A model generated the notes under the pieces. That model saw only the letters and a list, made by a program, of their open reading frames with translations, was not told the DNA's origin and searched no databases. DNA of 64,000 nt. It comes from Ceratotherium simum simum. Lineage: Eukaryota > Chordata > Mammalia > Perissodactyla > Rhinocerotidae. Made by a program: the position numbers and the translations under genes. Positions 12,249 through 24,261 of the stretch are shown here, piece after piece (position 1 is the stretch's first letter; every line of letters starts with the position of its first letter). The stretch covers positions 10,127,712 through 10,191,711 of the forward strand of contig NW_004454171.1 of the NCBI RefSeq assembly GCF_000283155.1, in the 5' to 3' direction.

Positions 12249-12455
12249 CAATCATGTGCTGTATAATGTTTCAGTCAATGATAGACTGCATATATGACAG
12301 TGGTCCCATAAGATTAGTACCATATAGTCTAGGTGTGTTATAAGCTACACCATCTAGGTTTGTATAAGTACATTCTGTGATGTTCACACAATGACGAAAT
12401 TGCCTAACAATGCATTTCTCAGAACCTATCCTCATCATTAAGCAATGCATGACTG
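12249..12455. mobile_element. Second MITE with ~20-bp TIRs
   Basis: The left end CAATCATGTGCTGTATAATG and the inward-read right end CAGTCATGCATTGCTTAATG are imperfect terminal inverted repeats around a 207-bp non-coding body (ACAGTGGTCCCATAAGATTA, ACAATGACGAAATTGCC). The sequence resembles a common mammalian DNA-transposon fossil of probable Tigger/mariner type, but I do not assign a family name. It lies 113 bp from the MER2-like element. Confidence 0.7.
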
Positions 12456-12463
12456 CGTGTGTA

Positions 12464-12491
12464 TCTATCTATCTATCTATATTTGTCTATC

Positions 12492-12522
<31 letters not shown>

Positions 12523-12534
12523 GTCTATCTGTTT
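12464..12534. repeat. (TATC)n microsatellite
   Basis: About 70 bp of CTAT/TATC units with two interruptions (ATTTGTCT and TTTATCTA). Likely length-polymorphic. It begins right after the MITE end. Confidence 0.95.
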
Positions 12535-12539
12535 ATATC

Positions 12540-12745
12540 CCTAATTTATTGGGCTCCAGCTGTGTGGTCAGGCACTCTATTAAGTGTTTACAAATGTCAT
12601 CTTATTTAATCTTTACCATAATCTGAAAAAGAGATATTTTTACACTTATTGAAAAACAGAGGCTCAGAGAAGTTAAGTAAATCACCCAAAGTCACAAAGC
12701 TTGGAAATGGCAAAACCAAAATTTGAACCTGGCCTGTATGTCCCC
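12540..12745 (-). repeat. MIR SINE
   Basis: Motifs in order are AGGCACTCTATTAAGTGTTT, ATCTTATTTAATCTTTACCA, AGGCTCAGAGAAGTTAAGTA and GTCACAAAGC, then TTTGAACCTGGCC. This is nearly complete MIR read on the minus strand. Confidence 0.9.
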
Positions 12746-13079
12746 CAAACCTATAATAATGATGAGAGAATAACATTGCATATCTCTATTGTCTATCTTA
12801 AATGAGCACTACATGGAAATTGGACTGGAGAAAGTCTCATTAATAGACCCAATGAACATGTGACTTCACGTAAAGGAATGACGAAAACCACCAAGCAAGA
12901 ACCAGATTTAGCAATCTTTATTTGGGCAAAAAGTTTGTTAAATGGACCCTCTCACTTTGAGCATCCACTCTTACTCATCTGATTACAGAGTTGACTGCCA
13001 TGCTAGATCTGAACCTCTGAGATGAGGTCGAGTTCTGAGAGGAGAGAATTAAATGAGGGGACTGCTAACTGTCCACCAA
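12746..13079. other. Intergenic, nothing recognised
   Basis: Short stretch with no gene or named repeat. Confidence 0.4.
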
Positions 13080-13490
13080 ACCATTCTCCCCTTCTTATAT
13101 GTTAATGTAGCTATACCATGGCTATCCAGCTGGATTACATGTTCTAGCTTCCCTTGTGGTTAAGTATGGCCATGTGGCTAAGTTATCACCAATAAAGTTT
13201 GAGTTTTGGACTTAAGCCATATGAATGTGCTCTCCTCCACCATACTTTCTCCCCTACACTTGGCTGTTCTGGAGTAGAAAGTGGCAGAAATTCAGCTTTG
13301 ACCATGGAGGGGATGCATCTAAGGAATGATGGCCCAATGACTTGAGAGAAACTTTGGAAGGAGTTATGTAACTTACCCTGGACTGCTTGGAACTGTCAGC
13401 TGAGAAAGAAACTTCCATATACTTCAAGGCACTGTATTTTATGGTGTCTTTTCTGGCAGTTGTTTAGCTTTATCTAAACTTAAACAGGGA
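13080..13490 (+). mobile_element. MLT1-like MaLR LTR fragment
   Basis: A decayed LTR. It has GGCCATGTGGCTAAGTTATC, then CTCTCCTCCACCATACTTTC, GAATGATGGCCC and a 3' portion with AGGCACTGTATTTTATGGTG resembling the usual MLT1 ending (AAGCCACTGAGATTT). The order fits MLT1 LTRs in the plus orientation. Family assignment is tentative. Confidence 0.5.
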
Positions 13491-14009
13491 TGAAATAGTT
13501 AGGTAAGACTCCCTGGAGAAATGGACTTGAGTTGGACCTCAAAATATTCATTAAAGATTAATCAAATGGAAAGGAAAAAGGCAAAGACAGAGAAGAAAGA
13601 CTGTTCTTTATAATCATCTTTTAGTGTTTAGACAATCCCCTGTCCATTATAAAATAGAATAATAGAATCTATCCTTTGTGAGAGTCTCACTTTATGACAG
13701 AATAGAATTGCTTAATAAAGTAAACAAATGTACTCTAAAAGCAAATTTCCAATAGAAGTAAGTATCTTTAATTTTTGTTAAAGTGTCTAGACCTTGTTCC
13801 TCTACCCACATTTTGGGGGACTTTTGATGGAAAAAGAGGAGGTTCTCTTTTGTGGTTCTGTGGCTCTGTTCATGGTTACATAAAATTGTAGGCTAAAACC
13901 AACTTTAGTTTGATGGTGAAACTGAAAAAAGCACTAGCAATTATAACTTGACTATATCTGCTGTATCCTTCATTATGTAACTCTTTATATTTTATCTTTT
14001 TAAAAGGGA
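13491..14009. other. Intergenic, nothing recognised
   Basis: AT-rich sequence without a supportable gene or repeat. Confidence 0.4.
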
Positions 14010-17000
14010 TGTTTTACTCAAGCTATGATGGAAGTAACTGGCACCGGACTTGCTGTCCTGCCATAAACAACTAGAAAACTGTTTTGAGATATTGGACAAA
14101 AAGGAGCATTGGATTGATACCGTTGTGAGAAGAGAAACAAAGAAAGTGAGTCCTACATCACCCTGGCTTTCTGCCTGGAGACATCTTCTGGGCAGCACTC
14201 AGGCAAGAGAAACTTGAGCAGATCATGGTCTCACCGAACTGAAAATATAAAGTTCAGAGTGTGTAGGGATTGAGGTGACTGGGATTTGCAATGTGAAGTA
14301 CCAGAGAGGAGAAGGGCATGCAGAAAAAGAATTTCAGATACATGCATGAGGTCACCATAGTATTGTAGAATACTAAATTGCACATGTGAAGGGCTAAATT
14401 CTATGAGGCTGAGAAAAAAAATGGCATGGGATTAGTATGCTAAACAGTTTCCACAGTGCATACAGGGCTGGGAGATGTTCAACTTTCAACCAACCAGAGT
14501 GGAGTAAACGACTAGAGAATTTAGTAGGGTCCCCCGAATGGTCACAGTTTAGTAGTAGAGTGAAATTATCCCTAAAGCAAAGACAACACTAGACTTGCCC
14601 TAACATAGCTTTAAAACAAGCTTCAAAAGAACTAAGCTGACCCTCAAGTAATTTTTGTACATTTGAGAACAAAGTCCAATATTCTTTAAAGACAACAAAA
14701 GCTAGCACTCAGCATCATACTAATCACAAAGCCTAGTTTCCAATAAAAAATTACTAGACATATGAAGAAGCAGTAAAATGTTATTTGTAATTTGGAGAAA
14801 AATATGTCAAAGATCTGGGAAAGACAGAGACGATAAAATTAGCAGACAAAGACTTGAAAATATTTATTATAAATACACTAAAGGATTTAAAGGAAAATAT
14901 GAACATCATGAGGTGAGATATGGAAAATATATTTTAAAAGAACCTAATGGAACTTTTAAAGTTGAAAAATGCAACATTTAAAATGAAGTTTTTCTTGAAT
15001 GCAACAAAGAGTAGATTAAGAATTATAAAAGAAAACAACAATGAACTTGGATATATACATTCCAAGTAGAAGTACACAGAGAATAAAAAGAAAAACAATT
15101 AATAATCTCAGTGACCTATGAGATAATATCAAACAGTCAAACATGTGCAATTCCAGCCCCATAAAATGGAGACTAGAAAAAAATATTTTAAAAATTATAG
15201 CTGAAAAATATCCAAATTTGATTAAAACTACAAAGCTATGGATCCAAGAATCTCAACAAACTCCAAGAAGCATAAACACCTGTAGAAAACTATACGATGG
15301 CATGCCACTATCATATAATTAAAAAACAGTGTGGAAAAGAAAATCTGAACAACAGCCAGTTTCTGGGGAGCAGGCATTGTGTATAGGAAAACAAAACTAA
15401 GAAAGGCCACGGATATCTCCATGCAAGCTGGAAGGCAGTGGAACAATATCTTTAAATGTTTAAAAATACCCCAAAGTTGTCAACCAAGAATTTCATATCC
15501 AGCAAAAATTTCCATCAGAAATGAAGGCAAGATAAAGAATTGTTCAGGTGAATAGGAGGCTCAGATAGTTCATTGTCAGCAATTCTGCCCTCCAAGAAGT
15601 TTTCCAGGCAGAGGAAAATGATACCAAATGGAAACTCTGATCTCTACAGAGTAATGAAGAGTGTCAGAAACAACAAATATGTGGTAAAATTTTTTACTTT
15701 TTTCATTCTTTAAAATATAATTGGCTATTTCAAGCAAAATATTAATACTTTATTATTAGGTTTATAACATATGTTGAAATAAATTGTATTAGAACAGCAC
15801 AAAAGTCAGAGAGAGCTGAAGTATTGTTGTGGAAGGATCTTTTATTATACATTAAGTAGTATAATATTATTTGGAAGTATACTGTAATAAATTAAAGAAG
15901 TATATTAGAAACCCTAGGGCAACCACTAAAAAAGTAAATTAAAGAGGTTGAGCTAATAAGCAATACACGGGATAATATGGAATACCAACAAATATTTAAT
16001 TAATCCAAAAGAAGGCAGGTCATGAGGAAAGAAGGAACAAAATAGAGATGCTACAAATAGAAAACAAATAGTAAGATGGTAGATCTAAAGTTATAAAATT
16101 GAGATCCTCATTAAATATAAATGGTCTAAATGCTCCTATTAAAAGCAGAGATCATCTGTCTAGATATAAAGACCAAGACTCAACTATAGGCTATCTATAA
16201 GAAGCTCACTCTAGATAAAAAGACACAGATAGGTTAAAAGTAAAAGAACGGAGAATATTTACTATACAAAAATGAATAAGAAGAAAGTTGGAGTAGCTAT
16301 ATTAATATTAGTCAAAGTAGACTTCAGAACAAAGAATATTGCCAGACATACAGAGAAACATTTTATACTGATAAATGAGTCAATTTATCAATAAAATATC
16401 ACATTCCTAAACGTGTATGGACCTAAAAATAGGACTTCAAAACATATGAAGAGAAATGGACAGAGATGAAGGAAGAAATAAATGCACATTAGTAGTTGTA
16501 AATTTCAACAAATCTCTCCATGTTTTTGAACAAGTAGACAAAGAAAATCAATTAATATTTAGAAGACTAGAACAAGACTGTCAATCAACTTAACCTAAAA
16601 AAAGCAGAAAAAAAACTTTGTATTTTTTAAAGTTCATATAGATAGAGCATCTGCTGAACCATAAAACAAGTATTAACATATGTAAAAAGATTGAAATCAT
16701 ACAGAAAATATTCTCTAATCACAATGTAATTAACTGGAAATCAGAAACAGAAAGACATTTTGAAATTAAACAGTGCACTTCTAACTAATCCATAGGTCAA
16801 AGAAGAAATAATAAGGGGAAATCAGAAAATATTTAGAATTGAAAAATAATAGATCACACAATATATCAAAATTTGTGGGATGCAGCTAAAGCAGTGTGTA
16901 GAGGGAAATTTATAACTTTAAATGCTATATTGGAAAAGAAGAGAGGTCTCATGATCTAAGCTTACATTTAAGAAGTTAGAAAAAAGAACAAAGTAAATAG

Positions 17001-17014
17001 AAGAAAGTAAATAC

Positions 17015-18305
17015 ATAAATTCTATCTATTTATTTTTATCTTATTGTATTGGCCATGACTTTAAGCTAATGTAAACAGAAAAAAAAGTAAATAGAATAAA
17101 GGAAAAAATAAAAATAATAAAGCAAAAATCACCAAGTGGGACTGTATCAAACTAAAAATCTTCTACATAGCAAAAAAAAAAAAAAAACCAATCAACAAAA
17201 TGAAAAGGAACCTACAGAATGGGAGAAAATATTTACAAATCATATATCTGATAAGGAGTTACTATCCAAAATATATAAAGAACTTATACAACTTGATAAC
17301 AAAAAAACAATCTGATTAAAAAATGGACAGAGGATCTGAATACATATTTTTCCAAAGAAGATGTACAGATGGCCAACAGGTACATGGAAAGATGCTCAAC
17401 ATCACTAATCATCAGGGAAATGCAAATCAAAACCACAGTGAGCTATTCTCTCACACCTGTTAGAATAGCTATCATCAAAAAAATGAGAGATAACAAGTGT
17501 TGGCAAGGGTGTGGAGAAAAGGGAACCCTTGTGCACTGTTGGTGAGAATGTAAATTGGTACAGCCACTGAGGAAAACAGTATGGAGCTTCCTCAAAAAGT
17601 TACAAATAGAACTACCATATGATCTAGCAATCCTGCTTCTGGGTATATATCCAAAGGTAATGAACAAGGATATTGAAGTTATCTATACTCCCGTGTTTAT
17701 TGCAGCATTATACACAATAGCCAAGATTTGGAAACAATCTAAGTATATGTCAATGGATAAATGGACAAAGAAGATGTGATATATATAAATGGAGTGTTAG
17801 CAATAAAAAAGAAGGAAATCCTGCCATTTGTGACTACATGGTTGGATCTTGAGGGCATTATGCTAAGTGACATAAGTCAGACAGAGAAAGACAAGCACTG
17901 CATGATCTAACTTATATGTAGAATCTAAAAAACTGAACTCAAAGAAATAGAGAGTAGAATGGTGGTTACCAGCAGCTGAGGGGTGGGGGAATGGGGGAGA
18001 CATTGGTCAAAGGGTACAAACTTCCAGTTAGAAGATGAATAAATTCTGGGGATATAATGCATATCATTGTGATTTTAGTTAACAATACTGTATTATATAC
18101 TTGCAAGTTGCTAAGAGAATGTTGCTAGATCTTAAATGTTCTCACCACAAAAAAGATAATTATGTGATGTGAGGGAAGTGTTAGCTAGTGTTAGCTAATG
18201 CTATGGTGGAGATCATATTGTAATATATAAGTATATCAAATCAATATGTGTACACTTTAAACTTTAACAATGTTATATGTCAATTATATCTCAATAAAAA
18301 AAGAA
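17015..18305 (+). mobile_element. Younger L1 insertion with 5' inversion
   Basis: This copy is nested in the old L1. From about 17,110 it runs through the ORF2 C-terminal region (AATGGGAGAAAATATTTACA, ATGCTCAACATCACTAATCA, AAATTGGTACAGCCACTGAG) and the 3' UTR (AGTTAACAATACTGTATTAT), ending with TCTCAATAAAAAAAG at 18,290-18,305. The first 60 bp or so (TTATCTTATTGTATTGGCC and neighbours) read as ORF2 on the opposite strand, the footprint of twin-primed 5' inversion. The remaining open frame (17,555-17,779) is only a fragment of ORF2. Host L1 sequence resumes directly after the tail. Confidence 0.85.
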
Positions 18306-19599
18306 ATTAATGAAACAGAACATGAACAGAGAAAATCAATGAAACCAAAAGTGTGTCTGTAAAAAAAGTCAATAAAATTTATACATTTCTAGCTAGAAAA
18401 TAAAAAAAAAAGTAAAAAATATGAATTAACAATAGAAGAAATGATACAGGAGGTATCACTCTAGATCCTACCTAAGTGAATTATTAAATGACTTTATGAC
18501 AATAAATTTGACAAATTAGATTAAATGAAAAATTTCTTAGAGGAAAGAAATGATCAAAACTGACATCAGAAGAAATAGGAAAACTCAATAGCCCTGTATC
18601 TGTTAAAGAAATTAAATTTCAATGGAAAATAGGCCCAGATGATTTCACTGGTGAATTCTATCAAACATTTAAAGAAGCAATAATACTAATTCTTCACAAA
18701 CACAAAAATATAAGAGAGAACACATACCAACCAGTTGCATAAGATCAGCCTTTCCAAAAACAGACATATATTGTATAAGAACAATAAATTATAGACCACT
18801 ATCCTTCATTAACATAGATGCAGAATTTCTTAACAAAATATTAGCAAATTGAATCCAGTGGCATATAAAAAGGATACTGTAACATAACCAAATGGAGTTT
18901 ATTCTAAGAATGAGACGTTTACACGGTGTTTAAAAATCAATGTAATTTACCATATTAAAAAAAGGAGAAAAAATACATGTGATTATCAAAATAGATGCAG
19001 AAAATCACCTGACAAAACTTAACACTTATTCTCATAAAAACTTTTAGGAGACTACAAAGAGAAGGTAACTTCCTCAATATGGTGAAAGATAGTTACAAAA
19101 ATCCTGTAGCCATGATTATACTTAATGGTGAAAAACCAAGATGATGAAGACGAAATTGCCACTGTCATCACTTCTATTCAACACCATGCTTGAAGTTAAA
19201 GCCAATGCAATAACATAAACATAAATTAATATAATGCATATAGATTAAGAAACACAACTGTCTCTTTGCATACAACATGATCATGTATGTAGAAAAGCAT
19301 AAGAAAACTACAAAAAAGCTACTAGAACTAATGAATTTGGCAAAGTCATATGGTTTAAGATCAATATAAGTAATCAACTGTACTTCTATATACCAAAAAT
19401 AACAATTGGGAAGTAAAATTTTATAATGCTACACCATTTATTACATCCTCTAAAAACATAACCTACTTAGAAATAAATTTAATGAAATATGTGCAAAATC
19501 TGTATTCTAAAAAGTAAAAAAACATGTTGAGAGAAATTAAAGATGCTGTAAATAAACAGAGATATATCATATTCATGGACTGGAAAATTTAGTATGTTG

Positions 19600-19725
19600 A
19601 GGTATCGAGTCTCATTGTGCCTGTAGTTAACAATACTGCATTGTACACTTAAAAGTTTGTTGAGGGTAGATCTTATGTTAAGTGTTCTTCTCACAACAAA
19701 TAAAATAAATAAAATAAAAAGATTT
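19600..19725 (+). mobile_element. L1 3'-end fragment nested in the old L1
   Basis: About 120 bp of L1 3' UTR (TAGTTAACAATACTGCATTG, GGTAGATCTTATGTTAAGTG) with a (AAATA)n tail. It interrupts the ORF2 of the older L1, which resumes with CTGTTCTACAGATTGAATGC. It is severely 5'-truncated. Confidence 0.8.
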
Positions 19726-20292
19726 CAATTCTACCCAAACTGTTCTACAGATTGAATGCTATGCCAATCAAACACCAACAGGCTTTTTTGGTAGAAAATG
19801 GCAAGTTGATTCTAAAATTTGTATGGAAATGCTAAGGACATAGTATAGTCAGAATAATTTTGAGAAAAAAAAAAAGAACCAAGTCACAGGACTTATATAA
19901 CTATGTGATTTGAATACTTTCTAAAAAGTTACAGTAATCAAAATAATGCAGTATTTTCATACAGATGGACACACAGATCAATGGACTAGAGTGTGGAGTC
20001 CAGAAATAGATCACACATGTGTGGTCAATTGATTGTTTATAAAATGGCAAGGTAATTCCATTAAGTTAGTCTTTCTAACAAACAGTCCTCAAGTAACTGA
20101 ATAGACATATATTAAATAAAAAGAACCTCAATCTGTTTCTCGTGTCACATGCAAAAATTTACTCAAAATGGAGGATAGATCTAAGTTTAAAAGCTGAAAC
20201 TATAAAACTTCTGGAGGAAAACAGGAGAAACTCTTCACAATTATAGAGTAGGCAGTTTTCTTAGGCCACAAACCATAAAAAATAGAGAACTG

Positions 20293-20585
20293 GGGGCCGG
20301 CCCCGTGGCTTAGCGGTTATGTGCGCACACTCCGCTACTGGCGGCCCAGGTTCGGATCCCGGGTGCGCACCCAGGCACCGCTTCTCTGGCCATGCTGAGG
20401 CCGTGTCCCACATACAGCAACTAGAAGGATGTGCAACTATGACGTACAGCTATCTACTGGGGCTTTGGGGGGGGGGAAGGAGGAGGATTGTCAATAGATG
20501 TTAGCTCAGAGCCGGTCTTCCTCAGCAAAAAGAGGAGGATTAGCATGGATGTTAGCTCAGGGCTGATCTTCCTCACAAAAACAAA
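20293..20585 (+). repeat. ERE SINE, long form, in the L1
   Basis: A well-preserved plus-strand ERE: the head GGGGGCCGGCCCCGTGGC, B box GTTCGGATCC, CAACTAGAAGGATG segment, two GATGTTAGCTCAG units and an A-rich tail. A perfect 16-bp duplication (AAAAAATAGAGAACTG) lies at 20277-20292 and 20586-20601. It inserted into the 3' half of the old L1, so it postdates that element. Confidence 0.97.
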
Positions 20586-21429
20586 AAAAAATAGAGAACT
20601 GAACTTCATCAAAATTTAAAATTCAGTTACTTAAAAGACACCATTAAGAAAAATGAAAAGGTAAGCCATAACTGAAAGAAAATATTCACAATACATATAT
20701 CTGACAAGGGGCTTGCATAAGAATATATAAAGAACTCTTACAAATCAACAATAACACAAATGACCCTATTTTTTAAAAATGGGCAAAAGATTTTAATAAA
20801 CACTTTACAAAATAACTTAATGAAAGGCCAATAAACACATGAAAAAGTATTCAACATTACCAGTCATCAGGAAAGTGTAGTTAAAACCATAATGAGATAT
20901 AACTTTACATCAAGTTCAGTGGCTCTGGTTTGAGCAGCTGGCAATCTGATGCATTCCTGCATACGTCCACCAAATTCTTGGACACCAATATTCTTAATAG
21001 GTTTATTCATAGCAGCCTAAAACAGAAAACAACCCAAATATCCATGGATAAACACATTGTGGTATATTCATGTGATAGAATACCATGCAGCAATGAAAAG
21101 GAATGGACTACTGATAGTCATACAATGACACGGTCTGAATCTCAAAAACATTAAGCTGAGTTTTTAAGAAGTCATGATATTACTTCATGTATATGAAATT
21201 CTGGAAAAGGCAGCACTAATCTATAGTGACAGAAGACAAATCAGTGGTTGTCTATGACTGGGATTTGGAGGAGAGTTTGCCCCAAAGAAAAACAATGGAA
21301 CTTTTTGGAGTGAGGCAAATGTTCCATATCTTAAAGTGATTGTGCTTATGTGAGAGTATACATTTTTCAAGTTCATTAAGCTATAAAATAAATAAAGTTG
21401 ATTTTTTTTTTTAAAAAAGGAGTATGTCT

Positions 21430-21910
21430 CTCCTCTCTGTTTTTTTCCCCAGTGCTTTTCAGAATAAGATGCACCTAGCAGAATTGCCCGGTTACTTTGA
21501 GTCAGAAACTCCTTGAAAAATCTGTTGATGAAGAGAGAATCACAATCAGGCCATTAGAGCAGCTTGATTTGATATCTAAATGTAGAAATTCCTAGGGGAA
21601 AAAAAAAATCACCATTTGAGTTGTTGCTGTGTAAATATCGTGCTGGAGAGGATGTCACGGTGGCAACCGGAGGGCTCCTTTTCGAGGGAAGCGAAGTGGG
21701 TGCAGGACCTTCCCATCATTAACAAGGATTCCAGAACTTCATTTCACTTTTATCAATAAATCGCTGTTGGTGTGGCAGATGAAGTGCTAGTCTGATTGGA
21801 AACTCTTTCCTGCACTGAAGAAACTGCACCAATTAACAATATTCATCCGCCAATTCAGCTCTGCAGGTTCAGGCTTATTTAACTTGACAAAAATAGCTCC
21901 TTTTTCCTGA
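21430..21910. promoter_or_regulatory. Candidate constrained non-coding block
   Basis: Begins about 25 bp after the L1 tail. This is unique-looking sequence with no repeat signature and several AT-rich homeodomain-type cores (ATTAACAA, CAATTAACAATATTCA, TATCAATAAAT). I infer a possible enhancer only from its composition and its position as non-repetitive sequence between mobile elements. No alignment was available, so this is weak. Confidence 0.2.
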
Positions 21911-22651
21911 GGAGGGAGAGTTTTTTTCTGCCTCTAGCCCTGGTTATGGGCAGAGATGGTGGAGGAGTTTGAGTCACCTCTGTAATGCTTCCACCCAGCC
22001 GCAGTGTCACGCACTGTCCCCATTCGTGGATACCCATTTCACGACCTCCTTTGGTTTCTTTACCACAAAAGTCACTCAATGTATGTCTTTTAGCCAAAAG
22101 CCCTCCTACAACGCTTTTTCTCTCTATTACTCTAATATCTTATTTCTCGCCTTTCCTCCCATTCTCCCTTCCTTTATTTCCCGTTCAATCTCCCTTTTTT
22201 TCTTTTGTTTAGGCCTTCACCAGTCCCTAGCATATTTTAAACTATTTTCTTCTCTTGTGGTGTGATCATGGACTGGCTCCTGCCATAGCATATCAGGTTT
22301 GGGGATACTTTCCTTACGCTATTTCCTCATACTGAAGTGATTCCATCCACCTACACCTCCTTCCCTCATCTCCATGTTGAATGTTCCATTCCTGTCCTGA
22401 GAGAGTGACCAGCCAGCTCTCCTGTCATCTTAGTCCTCCTTAAACAAGCAAAGAGATGAATTCACTTGTGGGGCCCCGGTTTTCTGCACAAGAGGAAATC
22501 CCTTTCACGATACTTACAGAAGTGACAGAATCATCAATCATGGTTTAAAAGAGCTAACGATAAATATCATTGTGTCACAATGAATTTGATTCTAAAAAGT
22601 AAATGATTTGCTATACAGTGGAAACAGGCAGATGAAAAACAATGATAATAA

Positions 22652-23200
22652 TGTTACCAAACCTGGTTCGTTTTTGCCTGCCACCCGGAAAGCCAAATAC
22701 CGAGGTGATAAGATTGCAGCAGAGAGAGGGTTTTAATCAAAAGGCAGCCAAGCAAGGAAGCAGGAGAACGAGTCTCAAATCCACCTCTTCAAAAATAGGG
22801 ACTTAGGGATATTTTCTGGGTAGGGGGCAAGGTGGTCTGAAATGTGGAGATAGATGATGGGAGGTGAGGAGATGTGAGGTAATTGATGATCTGCGCAAGC
22901 ATAGTCAGACTTCACGCCTCTTCACAGGACACATGTTACAAAATGGTGGTGGCTTCATGATCTGAGGGTGGAGTTTTAGCTCCTTGACATTAAATAGGTC
23001 ACTTGTCGAGCTTTTGTACAGGCCCAGTTGACGAGTTGGTGGTCTCAACCAGCCTTAGCAGGACAAGGAGTCCTAATTCCTGAAAAACAGCTCAAACTTC
23101 CGTTACCATAGTGACCCAGATGCAAGGGAGATCTTATCTATAGGAATCTAGTGGAAGTCCGATAGTGTATCACCTACGCAGCACAGTTAACAACGGGTCA
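22652..23200 (-). mobile_element. Solo LTR, ERV1-like
   Basis: Read on the minus strand this has the layout of a gammaretrovirus-type LTR. A U3-like region is followed by ATTTTGTAACATGTGTCCTG, then GACTATGCTTGCGCAGATCA and a pyrimidine-rich CTGCTTCCTTGCTTGGCTGC. A GATTAAA poly(A)-like signal follows, then CTCGGTATTTGGCTTTCCGG near the end. No coding sequence flanks it, so I call it a solo LTR. The boundaries are approximate, and I found no clear target-site duplication. Confidence 0.55.
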
Positions 23201-24261
23201 GTGAACAACTAAAAGCTATAATTAGTAATTGCAAAAAAAATACCTTTAGTTACTAGCTACCTATCATCAATGGCTAACTGTTTACCTGTTTCAATGAAAG
23301 ATAGAGTCTGAAAGAGGTGAGCAAAACTTTTAAGGGTGATTAAAAGGTTCATTAACTTGACTGTAGTGGTGGTTTCATCGGAGTTTATTATGTCAAAACT
23401 CATCAGAGAGTACACTTCAAATATGGACAATTTATTTACATCAATTATACCTTCATAAAATTGTAAAGTAAAGCAAGCAAACAGTAGAAAATATCTATGA
23501 CTTAGGAGCAACCAGCCAGGCTATTCTCACATGCAGACTAGTGTACATGGAATTGTATATTATTAACCACTGAAACCTTATTATACTCAAGTCTCCCTTT
23601 ACCTTAAAAGAATTAGGCTGTGAAGACATATCTAATGAATGTTGAGTGGTTCTTGGGTGCTCTCATGCAAGCTAACTTCACTGTGAGCTGATGAATCAGT
23701 GTGACAGCTGCATAAAATCCCCTGATGACACTCCCTTCTGCAAATAAGCTGTTTGAACTCACTGTTCCCATATTTTGAAGGGCACCGATTTCTGTGGAAA
23801 TACGTGAAGCAGAGATGTTATCCACCCTGAACCCCAGTAACTTTACTTCTAATCTTTCATTGTCATACATGCTACTGGAGCCAAGGTCCTGAAGTCACTT
23901 GAGGAGGCCTGTCAGTGTATGTATGTTGACCAACGCTGTTGACCACACTGATTTGCAAGGAAAATTTTCCTTAACTCATCTTCAAATAGAAAAATCTACG
24001 AGTGATCAAACATGAATGATGGAAAGATAACCTTATTTGGCCAAGTCCATTTTCATTTATTTATTTTTTCTTTTTGACAATTTATTATGCTTAAAAATAG
24101 AAAATTTTGACAGAAATGAACATAGATTACATGGATCATCTACATTCTATGTGCTACACTCATTGCCCTTTTGACAATCCGTGATTACGTTTTGTTCTGA
24201 TTATGGATTTCTATTCAGCAAACTTATTGTTTGATAATACTAGAAAAATGGTTAAAAGGGG
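23201..24261. other. Intergenic, nothing recognised
   Basis: About 1 kb without a supportable gene. Minus-strand frames of 84 and 85 codons here show no domains. Confidence 0.4.

Larger units (their letters stand above)
14010..21405 (+). mobile_element. Old near-full-length L1 (interrupted)
   Basis: An ancient plus-strand LINE-1. The 5' part (about 14,010-15,700) looks like the untranslated leader and ORF1-region sequence of old mammalian L1s. From about 15,900 it follows ORF2: endonuclease-like segments near 16,140-16,520, then the reverse-transcriptase start near 18,610-18,720 (GGCCCAGATGATTTCACTGG), and the C-terminal region at 19,740-21,100. It ends in a 3' UTR and A-rich tail near 21,405. 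All frames are riddled with stops and indels, so it is inactive. It is split by three later insertions at 17,015-18,305, 19,600-19,725 and 20,293-20,585. Without these it is about 5.7 kb. The part before 14,600 is the least certain. Confidence 0.82.

Noticed and set aside
12464..12534. TATC array as a CRISPR-like or satellite array
   Set aside because: Tetranucleotide units without spacers; an ordinary microsatellite in a vertebrate genome.
17555..17779. 74-codon ORF within the younger L1
   Set aside because: A decayed piece of L1 ORF2, not an independent gene.
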